Assembly (NCBI GenBank): GCA_004026145.2
Contig: CP034985.2
Location: forward strand, 3,619,481-3,683,480
Direction: 5' to 3'
DNA: 64,000 nucleotides
DNA from: Takifugu bimaculatus
Lineage: Eukaryota > Chordata > Actinopteri > Tetraodontiformes > Tetraodontidae
Shown here: positions 1-11,890 of the stretch, one piece after another
How the letters are laid out: each line of letters begins with the position of its first letter
Position numbering within the stretch: position 1 is the stretch's first letter
Notes under the pieces: generated by a model
Seen by the model: only the letters and a program-made list of their open reading frames with translations
What the model was told of the DNA's origin: nothing
Databases searched by the model: none
Position numbers and translations under genes: made by a program

Positions 1-2020
1 TATGACGTTTTTGACGTTTTCTCGTGGGGAAACCATCACTTTTGGTCAGGAGATACATTTATTTCAAAACAGAGGTGAATGCAACATGATCACCTGAAAA
101 CTCATGCTGCGGTCACATTATGACGTTTCTGACGTTTTCTCGTGGGGAAACCATCACTTTTGGTCAGGATATACAAGTTTCTCAAAACAGAGGTAAATTC
201 AACATGATCACCTGAAAACTCATGCTGCGCTCACATTATGACGTTTCTGACGTTTTCTCGTGGGGAAACCATCACTTTTGGTCAGGATATACAAGTTTCT
301 CAAAACAGAGGTAAATTCAACATGATCACCTGAAAACTCATGCTGCGCTCACATTATGACGTTTTTGACGTTTTCTCGTGGGGAAACCATCACTTTTGGT
401 CAGGAGATACATTTATTTCAAAACAGAGGTGAATGCAACATGATCACCTGAAAACTCATGCTGCGGTCACATTATGACGTTTCTGACGTTTTCTCGTGGG
501 GAAACCATCACTTTTGGTCAGGAGATACATTTATTTCAAAACAGAGGTGAATGCAACATGATCACCTGAAAACTCATGCTGCGCTCACATTATGACGTTT
601 TTGACGTTTTCTCGTGGGGAAACCATCACTTTTGGTCAGGAGATACATTTATTTCAAAACAGAGGTGAATGCAACATGATCACCTGAAAACTCATGCTGC
701 GCTCACATTATGACGTTTCTGACGTTTTCTCGTGGGGAAACCATCACTTTTGGTCAGGAGATACATTTATTTCAAAACAGAGGTGAATAAACATGATCAC
801 CTGAAAACTCATGCTGCGCTCACATTATGACGTTTTTGACGTTTTCTCGTGGGGAAACCATCACTTTTGGTCAGGAGATACATTTAATTCAAAACAGAGG
901 TGAATGCTGCAACATGATCACCTGAAAACTCATGCTGCGCTCACATTATGACGTTTCTGACGTTTTCTCGTGGGGAAACCATCACTTTTGGTCAGGATAT
1001 ACAAGTTTCCCAAAACAGAGGTAAATTCAACATGATCACCTGAAAACTCATGCTGCGCTCACATTATGACGTTTTTGACGTTTTCTCGTGGGGAAACCAT
1101 CACTTTTGGTCAGGAGATACATTTATTTCAAAACAGAGGTGAATGCAACATGATCACCTGAAAACTCATGCTGCGCTCACATTATGACGTTTCTGACGTT
1201 TTCTCGTGGGGAAACCATCACTTTTGGTCAGGATATACAAGTTTCTCAAAACAGAGGTAAATTCAACATGATCACCTGAAAACTCATGCTGCGCTCACAT
1301 TATGACGTTTCTGACGTTTTCTCGTGGGGAAACCATCACTTTTGGTCAGGAGATACATTTATTTCAAAACAGAGGTGAATGCAACATGATCACCTGAAAA
1401 CTCATGCTGCGGTCACATTATGACGTTTCTGACGTTTTCTCGTGGGGAAACCATCACTTTTGGTCAGGAGATACATTTATTTCAAAACAGAGGTGAATGC
1501 AACATGATCACCTGAAAACTCATGCTGCGCTCACATTATGACGTTTTTGACGTTTTCTCGTGGGGAAACCATCACTTTTGGTCGAGATACATTTATTTCA
1601 AGACAGAGGTTAATGCAACATGATCACCTGAAAACTCATGCTGCGGTCACATTATGACGTTTCTGACGTTTTCTCGTGGGGAAACCATCACTTTTGGTCA
1701 GGATATACAAGTTTCTCAAAACAGAGGTAAATTCAACATGATCACCTGAAAACTCATGCTGCGCTCACATTATGACGTTTTTGACGTTTTCTCGTGGGGA
1801 AACCATCACTTTTGGTCAGGAGATACAAGTTTCTCAAAACAGAGGTAAATTCAACATGATCACCTGAAAACTCATGCTGCGGTCACATTATGACGTTTTT
1901 GACGTTTTCTCGTGGGGAAACCATCACTTTTGGTCAGGAGATACATTTATTTCAAAACAGAGGTGAATGCAACATGATCACCTGAAAACTCATGCTGCGG
2001 TCACATTATGACGTTTCTGA
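1..2020. repeat. 118-bp satellite array, left block
   Basis: About 17 head-to-tail monomers of roughly 118 bp. A monomer runs from TATGACGTTT through CTCGTGGGGAAACCATCAC and AAAACAGAGGT to CTCATGCTGCG. Two monomer types recur. Type A has GACGTTTTTGACG, GGAGATACATTTATTTC and GGTGAATGCAACATG. Type B has GACGTTTCTGACG, GGATATACAAGTTTCTC and GGTAAATTCAACATG. They often alternate, giving an approximate 236-bp dimer period, with hybrids and doublets. There is no coding potential. The array runs off the left edge and stops mid-monomer at 2020, where the 604-bp array begins. Centromeric or other heterochromatic location is only an inference. Confidence 0.97.
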
Positions 2021-5000
2021 AGAGGATACTTGGTCCTAAAAATTGTGATGCAATGCATGACAGTCACCACGGTAAAACCAAAAACATGTGTGTGAAAAGT
2101 CACGCCTGGATTCAAACCAACAATCTTCCACAGAAGAGGACAGTGGCTTAAATCACTGAGCTATGCAGTCACACTGACCCACTGCAAAGAGGTCATATAT
2201 GGTTAAAAAAAGCCATAATTTGAATAGCATCTGTGGATGTGATTTCTGTGTCAACACAAATTCCATATTTCCACAGCACGTGAAGAAAAACATCTCTGTG
2301 AAGAATATTTAATCATGGCTTTTTTAAAACCATATATGACCTCTCTTTGCTATGGCTCAGTGTGAGCTCATAGGTCAGTGGTTTAAGCCACTGACTTTTT
2401 TGCCGGCGGTTGTTGGTTCCAATCCAGGCCGGAGTTTGGTTTGAAAAATCAATATTCTTCACACATGTTTTTTTTTTTTTTATACATCAATTATATAACT
2501 TTTTCCCTTTTTAGTTTGTGATTCATTGCTGGAATAGTTACAGGGGTGCTGATTTATAAACTGTTGTCCGATCCTCTTTCCCACCATACAGTAATTTCTA
2601 AAGAGGATACTTGATCCTAAAAATTGTGATGCAATGCATGACAGTCACCACGGTAGAACCAAAAACATTTGTGTGAAGAATATTGATTTTTCAAACCAAA
2701 GTCACACCTGGATTCGAACCCACAACCTTCCGCAAAAGAAGACAGTGCCTTAAACCACTGACCTATGCAGCCACACGAACCCACTGCAAAGAGGTCATAT
2801 ATGGTTAAAAAAAGCCATAATTTGAATATCATCTGTGGATGTGATTTCTGTGTCAACACAAATTCCATATTTCCACAGCATGTGAAGAAAAACATCTCTG
2901 TGAAGAATATTTAATCATGGCTTTTTACAAACCATGTATGACCTCTCCTTGCTGTGGTTCAGTGTGACCTCATAGGTCAGTGGTTTAAGCCACTGACTTT
3001 TTTGCCGGAGGTTGTTGGTTCGAATCCAGGCCGTACTTTGGTTTGAAAAATCAATATTCTTCACACATATGTTTTTGTTTTTTTTATACATCAATTATAT
3101 AACTTTTTCCCTTTTTAGTTTGTGATTCATTGCTGGAATAGTTACAGGGGTGCTGATTTATAAGCTGTCGTCCGATCCTCTTTCCCACCATAAAGTAATT
3201 TCTAAAGAGGATACTTGGTCCTAAAAAATGTGATGCAATGCATGACAGTCACCACGGCAAAACCGAAAACATATGTGTGAAGAATATTGATTCTTCAAAC
3301 CAAAGTCACACCTGGATTCGAACCCACAACCTTCCGCAAAAGAAGACAGTGCCTTAAACCACTGACCTATGCAGCCACACGAACCCACTGCAAAGAGGTC
3401 ATATATGTTTAAAAAAAGCCATAATTTGAATATCATCTGTGGATGTGATTTCTGTGTCAACACAAATTCCATATTTCCACAGCATGTGAAGAAAAACATC
3501 TCTGTGAAGAATATTTAATCATGGCTTTTTACAAACCATGTATGACCTCTCCTTGCTGTGGTTCAGTGTGACCTCATAGGTCAGTGGTTTAAGCCACTGA
3601 CTTTTTTGCCGGAGGTTGTTGGTTCGAATCCAGGCCGTACTTTGGTTTGAAAAATCAATATTCTTCACACATATGTTTTTGTTTTTTTTATACATCAATT
3701 ATATAACTTTTTCCCTTTTTAGTTTGTGATTCATTGCTGGAATAGTTACAGGGGTGCTGATTTATAAGCTGTCGTCCGATCCTCTTTCCCACCATAAAGT
3801 AATTTCTAAAGAGGATACTTGGTCCTAAAAAATGTGATGCAATGCATGACAGTCACCACGGCAAAACCGAAAACATATGTGTGAAGAATATTGATTCTTC
3901 AAACCAAAGTCACACCTGGATTCGAACCCACAACCTTCCGCAAAAGAAGACAGTGCCTTAAACCACTGACCTATGCAGCCACACGAACCCACTGCAAAGA
4001 GGTCATATATGGTTAAAAAAAGCCATAATTTGAATATCATCTGTGGATGTGATTTCTGTGTCAACACAAATTCCATATTTCCACAGCATGTGAAGAAAAA
4101 CATCTCTGTGAAGAATATTTAATCATGGCTTTTTACAAACCATGTATGACCTCTCCTTGCTGTGGTTCAGTGTGACCTCATAGGTCAGTGGATTAAGCCA
4201 CTGATTTTTTTGCCGGAGGTTGTTGGTTGGAATCCAGGCCTGAGTTTGGTTTGAAAAATCAATATTCTTCACAGATGTTTTTTTTTTTTTTTATACATCA
4301 ATTATATAACTTTTTCCCTTTTTAGTTTGTGATTCATTGCTGGAATAGTTACAGGGGTGCTGATTTATAAACTGTTGTCCGATCCTCTTTCCCACCATAC
4401 AGTAATTTCTAAAGAGGATACTTGGTCCTAAAAATTGTGATGCAATGCATGACAGTCACCACGGTAGAACCAAAAACATGTGTGTGAAGAATATTGATTT
4501 TTCAAACCAAACTCCGGCCTGGATTCGAACCAACAACCTTCCGCAAAAGAAGACAGTGGCTTAAACCACTGAGCTATGCAGTCACACGGACCCACTGCAA
4601 AGAGGTCATATATGGTTCAAAAAAGCCATAATTTGAATATCATCTGTGGATGTGATTTCTGTGTCAACGCAAATTCCATATTTCCACAGCACGTGAAGAA
4701 AAACATCTCTGTGAAGACTATTTAATCATGGCTTTTTTAAAACCATATATGACCTCTCTTTGCTGTGGTTCCGTCTGACCTCATAGGTCAGTGGTTTAAG
4801 CCACTGACTTTTTTGCCGGAGGTTGTTGGTTCGAATCCAGGCCTGAGTTTGGTTTGAAAAATCAATATTCTTCACACATATGTTTTTGTTTTTTTTTTAT
4901 ACATCAATTATATAACTTTTTCCCTTTTTAGTTTGTGATTCATTGCTGGAACAGTTACAGGGGTGCTGATTTATAAGCTGTCGTCCGATCCTCTTTCCCA

Positions 5001-5234
5001 CCATACAGTAATTTCTAAAGAGGATACTTGGTCCTAAAAATTGTGATGCAATGCATGACAGTCACCACGGTAAAACCAAAAACATGTGTGTGAAAAGTCA
5101 CGCCTGGATTCAAACCAACAACCTTCCGCAAAAGAAGACAGTGGCTTAAACCACTGAGCCATGCAGTCACACTGACCCACTGCAAAGAGGTCATATATGG
5201 TTTTAAAAAAGCCATGATTAAATATTCTTTATAC
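2021..5234. repeat. ~604-bp tandem array with inverted tRNA-like modules
   Basis: Unit starts (AGAGGATACTTGGTCC or one variant) lie at 2021, 2602, 3206, 3810, 4413 and 5019, so spacings are 581, 604, 604, 603 and 606. Each full unit has a minus-strand tRNA-like stretch followed by a plus-strand one, arranged as an imperfect inverted repeat of over 100 bp around a central AT-rich spacer. B-box-like strings (GGTTCGAATCC or one change) read on the plus strand at 2415, 3017, 3621, 4225 and 4828. They read on the minus strand near 2110, 2710, 3314, 3918, 4521 and 5106. An A-box-like stretch (CATAGGTCAGTGGTTTAAG) precedes them. No acceptor stem closes as in a working tRNA, so these are tRNA-derived repeats and not tRNA genes. 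The last unit is cut off at about 5234. The 92-residue open frames repeated every 604 bp are by-products of the repeat. Confidence 0.9.
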
Positions 5235-8200
5235 ACAGATAAATTTATTTCAAAACAGAGGTGAATGCAACATGATCACCTGAAAACTCATGCTGCGCTC
5301 ACATTATGACGTTTCTGACGTTTTCTCGTGGGGAAACCATCACTTTTGGTCAGGATATACAAGTTTCTCAAAACAGAGGTAAATTCAACATGATCACCTG
5401 AAAACTCATGCTGCGCTCACATTATGACGTTTTTGACGTTTTCTCGTGGGGAAACCATCACTTTTGGTCAGGAGATACAAGTTTCTCAAAACAGAGGTAA
5501 ATTCAACATGATCACCTGAAAACTCATGCTGCGGTCACATTATGACGTTTTTGACGTTTTCTCGTGGGGAAACCATCACTTTTGGTCAGGAGATACATTT
5601 ATTTCAAAACAGAGGTGAATGCAACATGATCACCTGAAAACTCATGCTGCGGTCACATTATGACGTTTCTGACGTTTTCTCGTGGGGAAACCATCACTTT
5701 TGGTCAGGATGTACAAGTTTCTCAAAACAGAGGTAAATTCAACATGATCACCTGAAAACTCATGCTGCGCTCACATTATGACGTTTTTGACGTTTTCTCG
5801 TGGGGAAACCATCACTTTTGGTCAGGAGATACATTTATTTCAAAACAGAGGTGAATGCAACATGATCACCTGAAAACTCATGCTGCGGTCACATTATGAC
5901 GTTTCTGACGTTTTCTCGTGGGGAAACCATCACTTTTGGTCAGGATATACAAGTTTCTCAAAACAGAGGTAAATTCAACATGATCACCTGAAAACTCATG
6001 CTGCGCTCACATTATGACGTTTCTGACGTTTTCTCGTGGGGAAACCATCACTTTTGGTCAGGATATACAAGTTTCTCAAAACAGAGGTAAATTCAACATG
6101 ATCACCTGAAAACTCATGCTGCGCTCACATTATGACGTTTTTGACGTTTTCTCGTGGGGAAACCATCACTTTTGGTCAGGAGATACATTTATTTCAAAAC
6201 AGAGGTGAATGCAACATGATCACCTGAAAACTCATGCTGCGCTCACATTATGACGTTTCTGACGTTTTCTCGTGGGGAAACCATCACTTTTGGTCAGGAG
6301 ATACATTTATTTCAAAACAGAGGTGAAATGCAACATGATCACCTGAAAACTCATGCTGCGCTCACATTATGACGTTTTTGACGTTTTCTCGTGGGGAAAC
6401 CATCACTTTTGGTCAGGAGATACATTTATTTCAAAACAGAGGTGAATGCAACATGATCACCTGAAAACTCATGCTGCGCTCACATTATGACGTTTCTGAC
6501 GTTTTCTCGTGGGGAAACCATCACTTTTGGTCAGGAGATACAGTTTATTCAAAACAGAGGTGAAATTCAACATGATCACCTGAAAACTCATGCTGCGCTC
6601 ACATTATGACGTTTTTGACGTTTTCTCGTGGGGAAACCATCACTTTTGGTCAGGAGATACATTTATTTCAAAACAGAGGTGAATGCAACATGATCACCTG
6701 AAAACTCATGCTGCGCTCACATTATGACGTTTCTGACGTTTTCTCGTGGGGAAACCATCACTTTTGGTCAGGATATACAAGTTTCTCAAAACAGAGGTAA
6801 ATTCAACATGATCACCTGAAAACTCATGCTGCGCTCACATTATGACGTTTTTGACGTTTTCTCGTGGGGAAACCATCACTTTTGGTCAGGAGATACATTT
6901 ATTTCAAAACAGAGGTGAATGCAACATGATCACCTGAAAACTCATGCTGCGCTCACATTATGACGTTTCTGACGTTTTCTCGTGGGGAAACCATCACTTT
7001 TGGTCAGGATATACAAGTTTCTCAAAACAGAGGTAAATTCAACATGATCACCTGAAAACTCATGCTGCGCTCACATTATGACGTTTTGACGTTTTCTCGT
7101 GGGGAAACCATCACTTTTGGTCAGGAGATACATTTATTTCAAAACAGAGGTGAATGCAACATGATCACCTGAAAACTCATGCTGCGCTCACATTATGACG
7201 TTTCTGACGTTTTCTCGTGGGGAAACCATCACTTTTGGTCAGGAGATACATTTATTTCAAAACAGAGGTGAATGCAACATGATCACCTGAAAACTCATGC
7301 TGCGCTCACATTATGACGTTTTTGACGTTTTCTCGTGGGGAAACCATCACTTTTGGTCAGGAGATACATTTATTTCAAAACAGAGGTGAATGCAACATGA
7401 TCACCTGAAAACTCATGCTGCGCTCACATTATGACGTTTCTGACGTTTTCTCGTGGGGAAACCATCACTTTTGGTCAGGATATACAAGTTTCTCAAAACA
7501 GAGGTAAATTCAACATGATCACCTGAAAACTCATGCTGCGCTCACATTATGACGTTTTTGACGTTTTCTCGTGGGGAAACCATCACTTTTGGTCAGGAGA
7601 TACAAGTTTCTCAAAACAGAGGTAAATTCAACATGATCACCTGAAAACTCATGCTGCGCTCACATTATGACGTTTTTGACGTTTTCTCGTGGGGAAACCA
7701 TCACTTTTGGTCAGGAGATACATTTATTTCAAAACAGAGGTGAATGCAACATGATCACCTGAAAACTCATGCTGCGCTCACATTATGACGTTTCTGACGT
7801 TTTCTCGTGGGGAAACCATCACTTTTGGTCAGGATATACAAGTTTCTCAAAACAGAGGTAAATTCAACATGATCACCTGAAAACTCATGCTGCGCTCACA
7901 TTATGACGTTTCTGACGTTTTCTCGTGGGGAAACCATCACTTTTGGTCAGGAGATACAAGTTTCTCAAAACAGAGGTAAATTCAACATGATCACCTGAAA
8001 ACTCATGCTGCGCTCACATTATGACGTTTTTGACGTTTTCTCGTGGGGAAACCATCACTTTTGGTCAGGAGATACATTTATTTCAAAACAGAGGTGAATG
8101 CAACATGATCACCTGAAAACTCATGCTGCGGTCACATTATGACGTTTCTGACGTTTTCTCGTGGGGAAACCATCACTTTTGGTCAGGATATACAAGTTTC

Positions 8201-9064
8201 TCAAAACAGAGGTAAATTCAACATGATCACCTGAAAACTCATGCTGCGCTCACATTATGACGTTTCTGACGTTTTCTCGTGGGGAAACCATCACTTTTGG
8301 TCAGGATATACAAGTTTCTCAAAACAGAGGTAAATTCAACATGATCACCTGAAAACTCATGCTGCGCTCACATTATGACGTTTTTGACGTTTTCTCGTGG
8401 GGAAACCATCACTTTTGGTCAGGAGATACATTTATTTCAAACAGAGGTGAATGCAACATGATCACCTGAAAACTCATGCTGCGGTCACATTATGACGTTT
8501 CTGACGTTTTCTCGTGGGGAAACCATCACTTTTGGTCAGGATATACAAGTTTCTCAAAACAGAGGTAAATTCAACATGATCACCTGAAAACTCATGCTGC
8601 GCTCACATTATGACGTTTTTGACGTTTCCTCGTGGGGAAACCATCACTTTTGGTCAGGAGATACATTTATTTCAAAACAGAGGTGAATGCAACATGATCA
8701 CCTGAAAACTCATGCTGCGGTCACATTATGACGTTCTGACGTTTTCTCGTGGGGAAACCATCACTTTTGGTCAGGAGATACATTTATTCAAAACAGAGGT
8801 GAATGCAACATGATCACCTGAAAACTCATGCTGCGCTCACATTATGACGTTTTTGACGTTTTCTCGTGGGGAAACCATCACTTTTGGTCAGGAGATACAT
8901 TTATTTCAAAACAGAGGTGAATGCAACATGATCACCTGAAAACTCATGCTGCGGTCCACATTATGACGTTTCTGACGTTTTCTCGTGGGGAAACCATCAC
9001 TTTTGGTCAGGATATACAAGTTTCTCAAAACAGAGGTAAATTCAACATGATCACCTGAAAACTC
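5235..9064. repeat. 118-bp satellite array, right block
   Basis: This continues the satellite of 1-2020 for about 32 more monomers, with the same A and B types and occasional 1-3 base indels (for example near 6326, 7083, 8442 and 8733). The first monomer is incomplete: sequence resumes at AAATTTATTTCAAAACAGAG, so about 50 bases of the interrupted monomer are missing across the inserted block. The array ends in an assembly gap, so its true length is unknown. Confidence 0.97.
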
Positions 9065-9164
9065 NNNNNNNNNNNNNNNNNNNNNNNNNNNNNNNNNNNN
9101 NNNNNNNNNNNNNNNNNNNNNNNNNNNNNNNNNNNNNNNNNNNNNNNNNNNNNNNNNNNNNNNN
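9065..9164. other. assembly gap (100 N)
   Basis: Exactly 100 N at the right edge of the satellite. This is probably a gap of unknown size where the repeat could not be assembled. Any open frame crossing it is meaningless. Confidence 0.98.
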
Positions 9165-10051
9165 GGACGGGAGAGGCGTAGAAATCAAACAAACCCCATT
9201 GTTTCAGCCACTGTTGCTGTGTCAAACCCCCAAAAGTGATAGACCACTATAGACCAGTTTGGGTGTGTCTGTACGGCAGGCCCATATGTGTCTAGATCAC
9301 GGTTTGTGTCTTTATGCCTTGATGCTGACACCACTTGTGTAAATAATGGCTGCTGACTTCAGGGGTCTAACAACCTCGGGATGACACGAAGTCCGGGTGA
9401 CTGAAAACATATCACAGCCAGAGTGCTCTGTGCTGCAGAGGAGGGTATTGAATAATTCATAACAAGATGTCAAAATTTCCTTACTATGTCTGAAGCTCCA
9501 GGAGTGTAGTAGCATGAAAATCATCGGAGTGACACTCAAAGGAAGGACCTGCAGCCGTAATTGTGGGAGTCAGAGATTGTAGGTTTCAGTTTCAATGTCA
9601 AGGCTTAAGAAAAACATGTGTTGTTTTTTGTTTTTTTTTAAATATTGTGTGAGATTCTCAGACCTGCTGGACCAGCTGCGGAACCCTTTCTGATTTGCAT
9701 CAGCAGAGCCAAAGGATCTTGTTAACACTAATGGGAAGTGCTTTGGGCAAACACGCTACGGTGTATGAATAAATGATGTGAATCAAGGTTATTAGGGGGA
9801 TTTGGAGTGTTAATGAGAAGTTCTGGGTTGTGAATGATATTTATAGCTGGAGACAGCAAATGTTAATCACCCCAAAGATATACTCCTTGGTTTTAACTGC
9901 GTGAATGATGGCACATGGTAGCAGTTGGTGGTTGAACTCACCACCTATTCATGAGTAGCCTATGAACAGGCCTCTCAGAGTGGCCAAATACACACACTCA
10001 CACAGTGGTGCAATTGAACTTTCATTTCAATTCAATTTTTTTCATATTTAT
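9165..10051. other. unannotated intergenic sequence
   Basis: Unique-looking, AT-leaning DNA without satellite monomers. I see no splice-flanked coding segment, RNA gene or recognisable repeat. A 75-codon minus-strand open frame (9312-9539) has no recognisable similarity. Confidence 0.5.
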
Positions 10052-11790
10052 TTATACAACATCTGTTCCAATCAGGCAGTATCGTGTGTACAGAATCCCA
10101 GGGTCTGACCATCTCCAGGTCCTGATTCCTCCTTTCTGTCTGGCCGTTGGTCTGCGGGGGTGGAATCCTGAGGACAGACTGGCTGTGGCTCCCAGATGCC
10201 CGCAGAACTCTTTCCAAAAGATAGAGGCGAACTGAGGACCCCTATCTGAAACGACACTCTCCGCTAGGCCGTGAAGCCGGAAAACGTGCTGGATCACCAG
10301 TTGGGCAGTCTCCTTTGCCGACGGCAGCTTTGGCAGTGGCACGAAGTGAGCCATCATGCTAAACCTGTCGATGATCGTCAGAATGACTGTGTTCCCCGCA
10401 GCAGACTGGGGCAATCCGGTGACAAAGTCCAGGGCGATGTGCGTCCAGGGTCGACGTGGGACCGGCAGTGGTTGCAGTATCCCGGCAGGGGCTCCGCGTG
10501 GCCATTTTATGCTGGTTGCAGATGGGGCAGGCGTTGACGAACTCCTGGACATCCTCCTCCATGGAGGGCCACAAAAATCTCTGTCTCAGCAGTCCCGCCG
10601 TCCAACGTGCTCCAGGGTGGCAGGCCAGCCGAGACGCATGGGCCCACCCAGGACCTCTGTCCTGAGTGAGGCAGGTATGAAGAGCCGGTTGCTGGGGTAG
10701 GTGCTAGGTCCAGGTTGACTGGCAGCCACCTGCTGGACTCTCTCCTCGATTCCCCAGGTTATTGCTGCCACGATACACGGGGAGGGAAGAATGTCCTCCG
10801 GGGTCTTCCCAGGGCCTTCGTCCTCCTCTCCCGCGAACTGCCGGGAGAGGGCGTCTGCCTTGCCGTTGCGGGACCCTGGGCGGTAGGAAAGGGTAAAGTC
10901 GAACTGAGTGAAAAAACAGTGACCACCGAGCCTGCCAGGAGTCAGCCTCTTGGCTGTTCGAATATATTCCAAGTTGCAATCATCTGTCCACACGATGAAA
11001 GACAGCGTAGCACCCTCCAGCCTGTGCCGCAATTCCTCCAGTGCCAGCTTGATGGCGAGCAGCTCCCGATTTTCCCACGTCGTAATTCCTTTTTGCTGGC
11101 GTCAAGCCCGCGGGAGAAGAACGCGCACGGGTGCAGCTTCTGGTCCTCCTGAGTCCTCTGTGACAGCACCATTTCCCACCCCCATATCGGAGGCGTCCCA
11201 CCTCAACCACAAGGGGTTCTGGCAGTTGCAGGATGGGGGCAGTCCCGCGAACGGGCCTCTTGAGCTCCAGGAAGGCCGCGTCCGCCTCTGGAGTCCAGGC
11301 AAACCCTTCTTGGTGCTAGTTAAGCGATGTGAGTGGGCCTGCTGCCGGAGCTATAATTTCGAATAAAGCGCCGGTAGAAATTAGCGAAACCCCAGGAATC
11401 GCTGCAGCTGTTTTGCGGGACTTGGGGACGCGGGCGGCCAGTTCACGACCGACGAGACCTTCCCCGGGTCCCCATCTGGATTGTTTCCCTGGCGCAATGA
11501 TGAAGAATTCGGAAGGACCACCGACGGGGCGTGGAAACTGGGCACTTCTCTGCTTTTACGGAACAGGCCGGTTGTCCAGTAGTCGCATGTAGTTTAGTAC
11601 TGCCCCCACATGCTGCACGTTGCTCTTTGAGTCCTTTCGCGGAAGATCAAGATTTTGTCGTCCAGGTAAACAAAGACAAACTGGTTTCTAAATCATGTCC
11701 CGGAGTACATCGATTTAACCTAAGGCCTGAAAGACGGGCCGGTGCATTGGTCAGATCTAAGAGGGCATTACGAGGTTACTTCATTAGTGG
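10052..11790 (-). pseudogene. decayed Ty3/gypsy-type pol (RT, RNase H, integrase)
   Basis: Fragments of a retroelement polyprotein lie in the expected minus-strand order, from high to low coordinates. Reverse-transcriptase palm remnants with a YLDD-box region degraded by frameshifts are at ~11640-11790. The RT thumb/connection follows at ~11330-11480 and RNase H at ~10900-11310 (FSRGL and YRPGSRNGKADALSRQ remain legible). An HHCC zinc-binding segment (ACPICNQHK) is near 10510. The integrase core is at 10052-10500, where the segment from RFSMMAHFVPLP to DRGPQFAS is clear. Reading-frame changes occur between nearly every block and I see no gag, LTR or primer-binding site, so this is a dead partial copy. 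The region is clearly GC-richer than its flanks. It belongs with the Ty3/gypsy LTR retrotransposons of fish. Its function is lost. Confidence 0.88.
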
Positions 11791-11811
11791 GCACGATTGC
11801 CCGCAGCTGTT

Positions 11812-11890
11812 GACACCCCTTAACAAGAAAGAAACCTTGGAGCAGGAACACCAGGCTCAAGTAGAGGTGAGGGGACCCTCCTGCTGATTG
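11812..11890 (-). repeat. fragment of LINE 3' UTR
   Basis: AACAAGAAAGAAACCTTGGA and the following GACCCTCCTGCTGAT match, with changes, the LINE 3' UTR at 30810-30885 in the same orientation. It directly abuts the gypsy relic, so one element probably truncated the other. Confidence 0.6.

Noticed and set aside
2617..4103. Three near-identical 92-residue proteins repeated every 604 bp
   Set aside because: They translate the antisense of the tRNA-like part and spacer of a tandem repeat. The frame is conserved only because the DNA repeat is. No start context or splice signals.
2021..5234. Functional tRNA genes
   Set aside because: B boxes are near-perfect, but acceptor stems do not pair, A boxes are imperfect and no consistent T-run terminator follows. 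They are tRNA-derived repeats.
1..9064. CRISPR array (regular repeats at ~118 bp)
   Set aside because: The whole unit repeats with no unique spacers, and the context is a vertebrate genome.
1..9064. CENP-B box in the satellite monomer
   Set aside because: CTCGTGGGGAAACC looks vaguely similar but misses required positions of the NTTCGNNNNANNCGGGN consensus.
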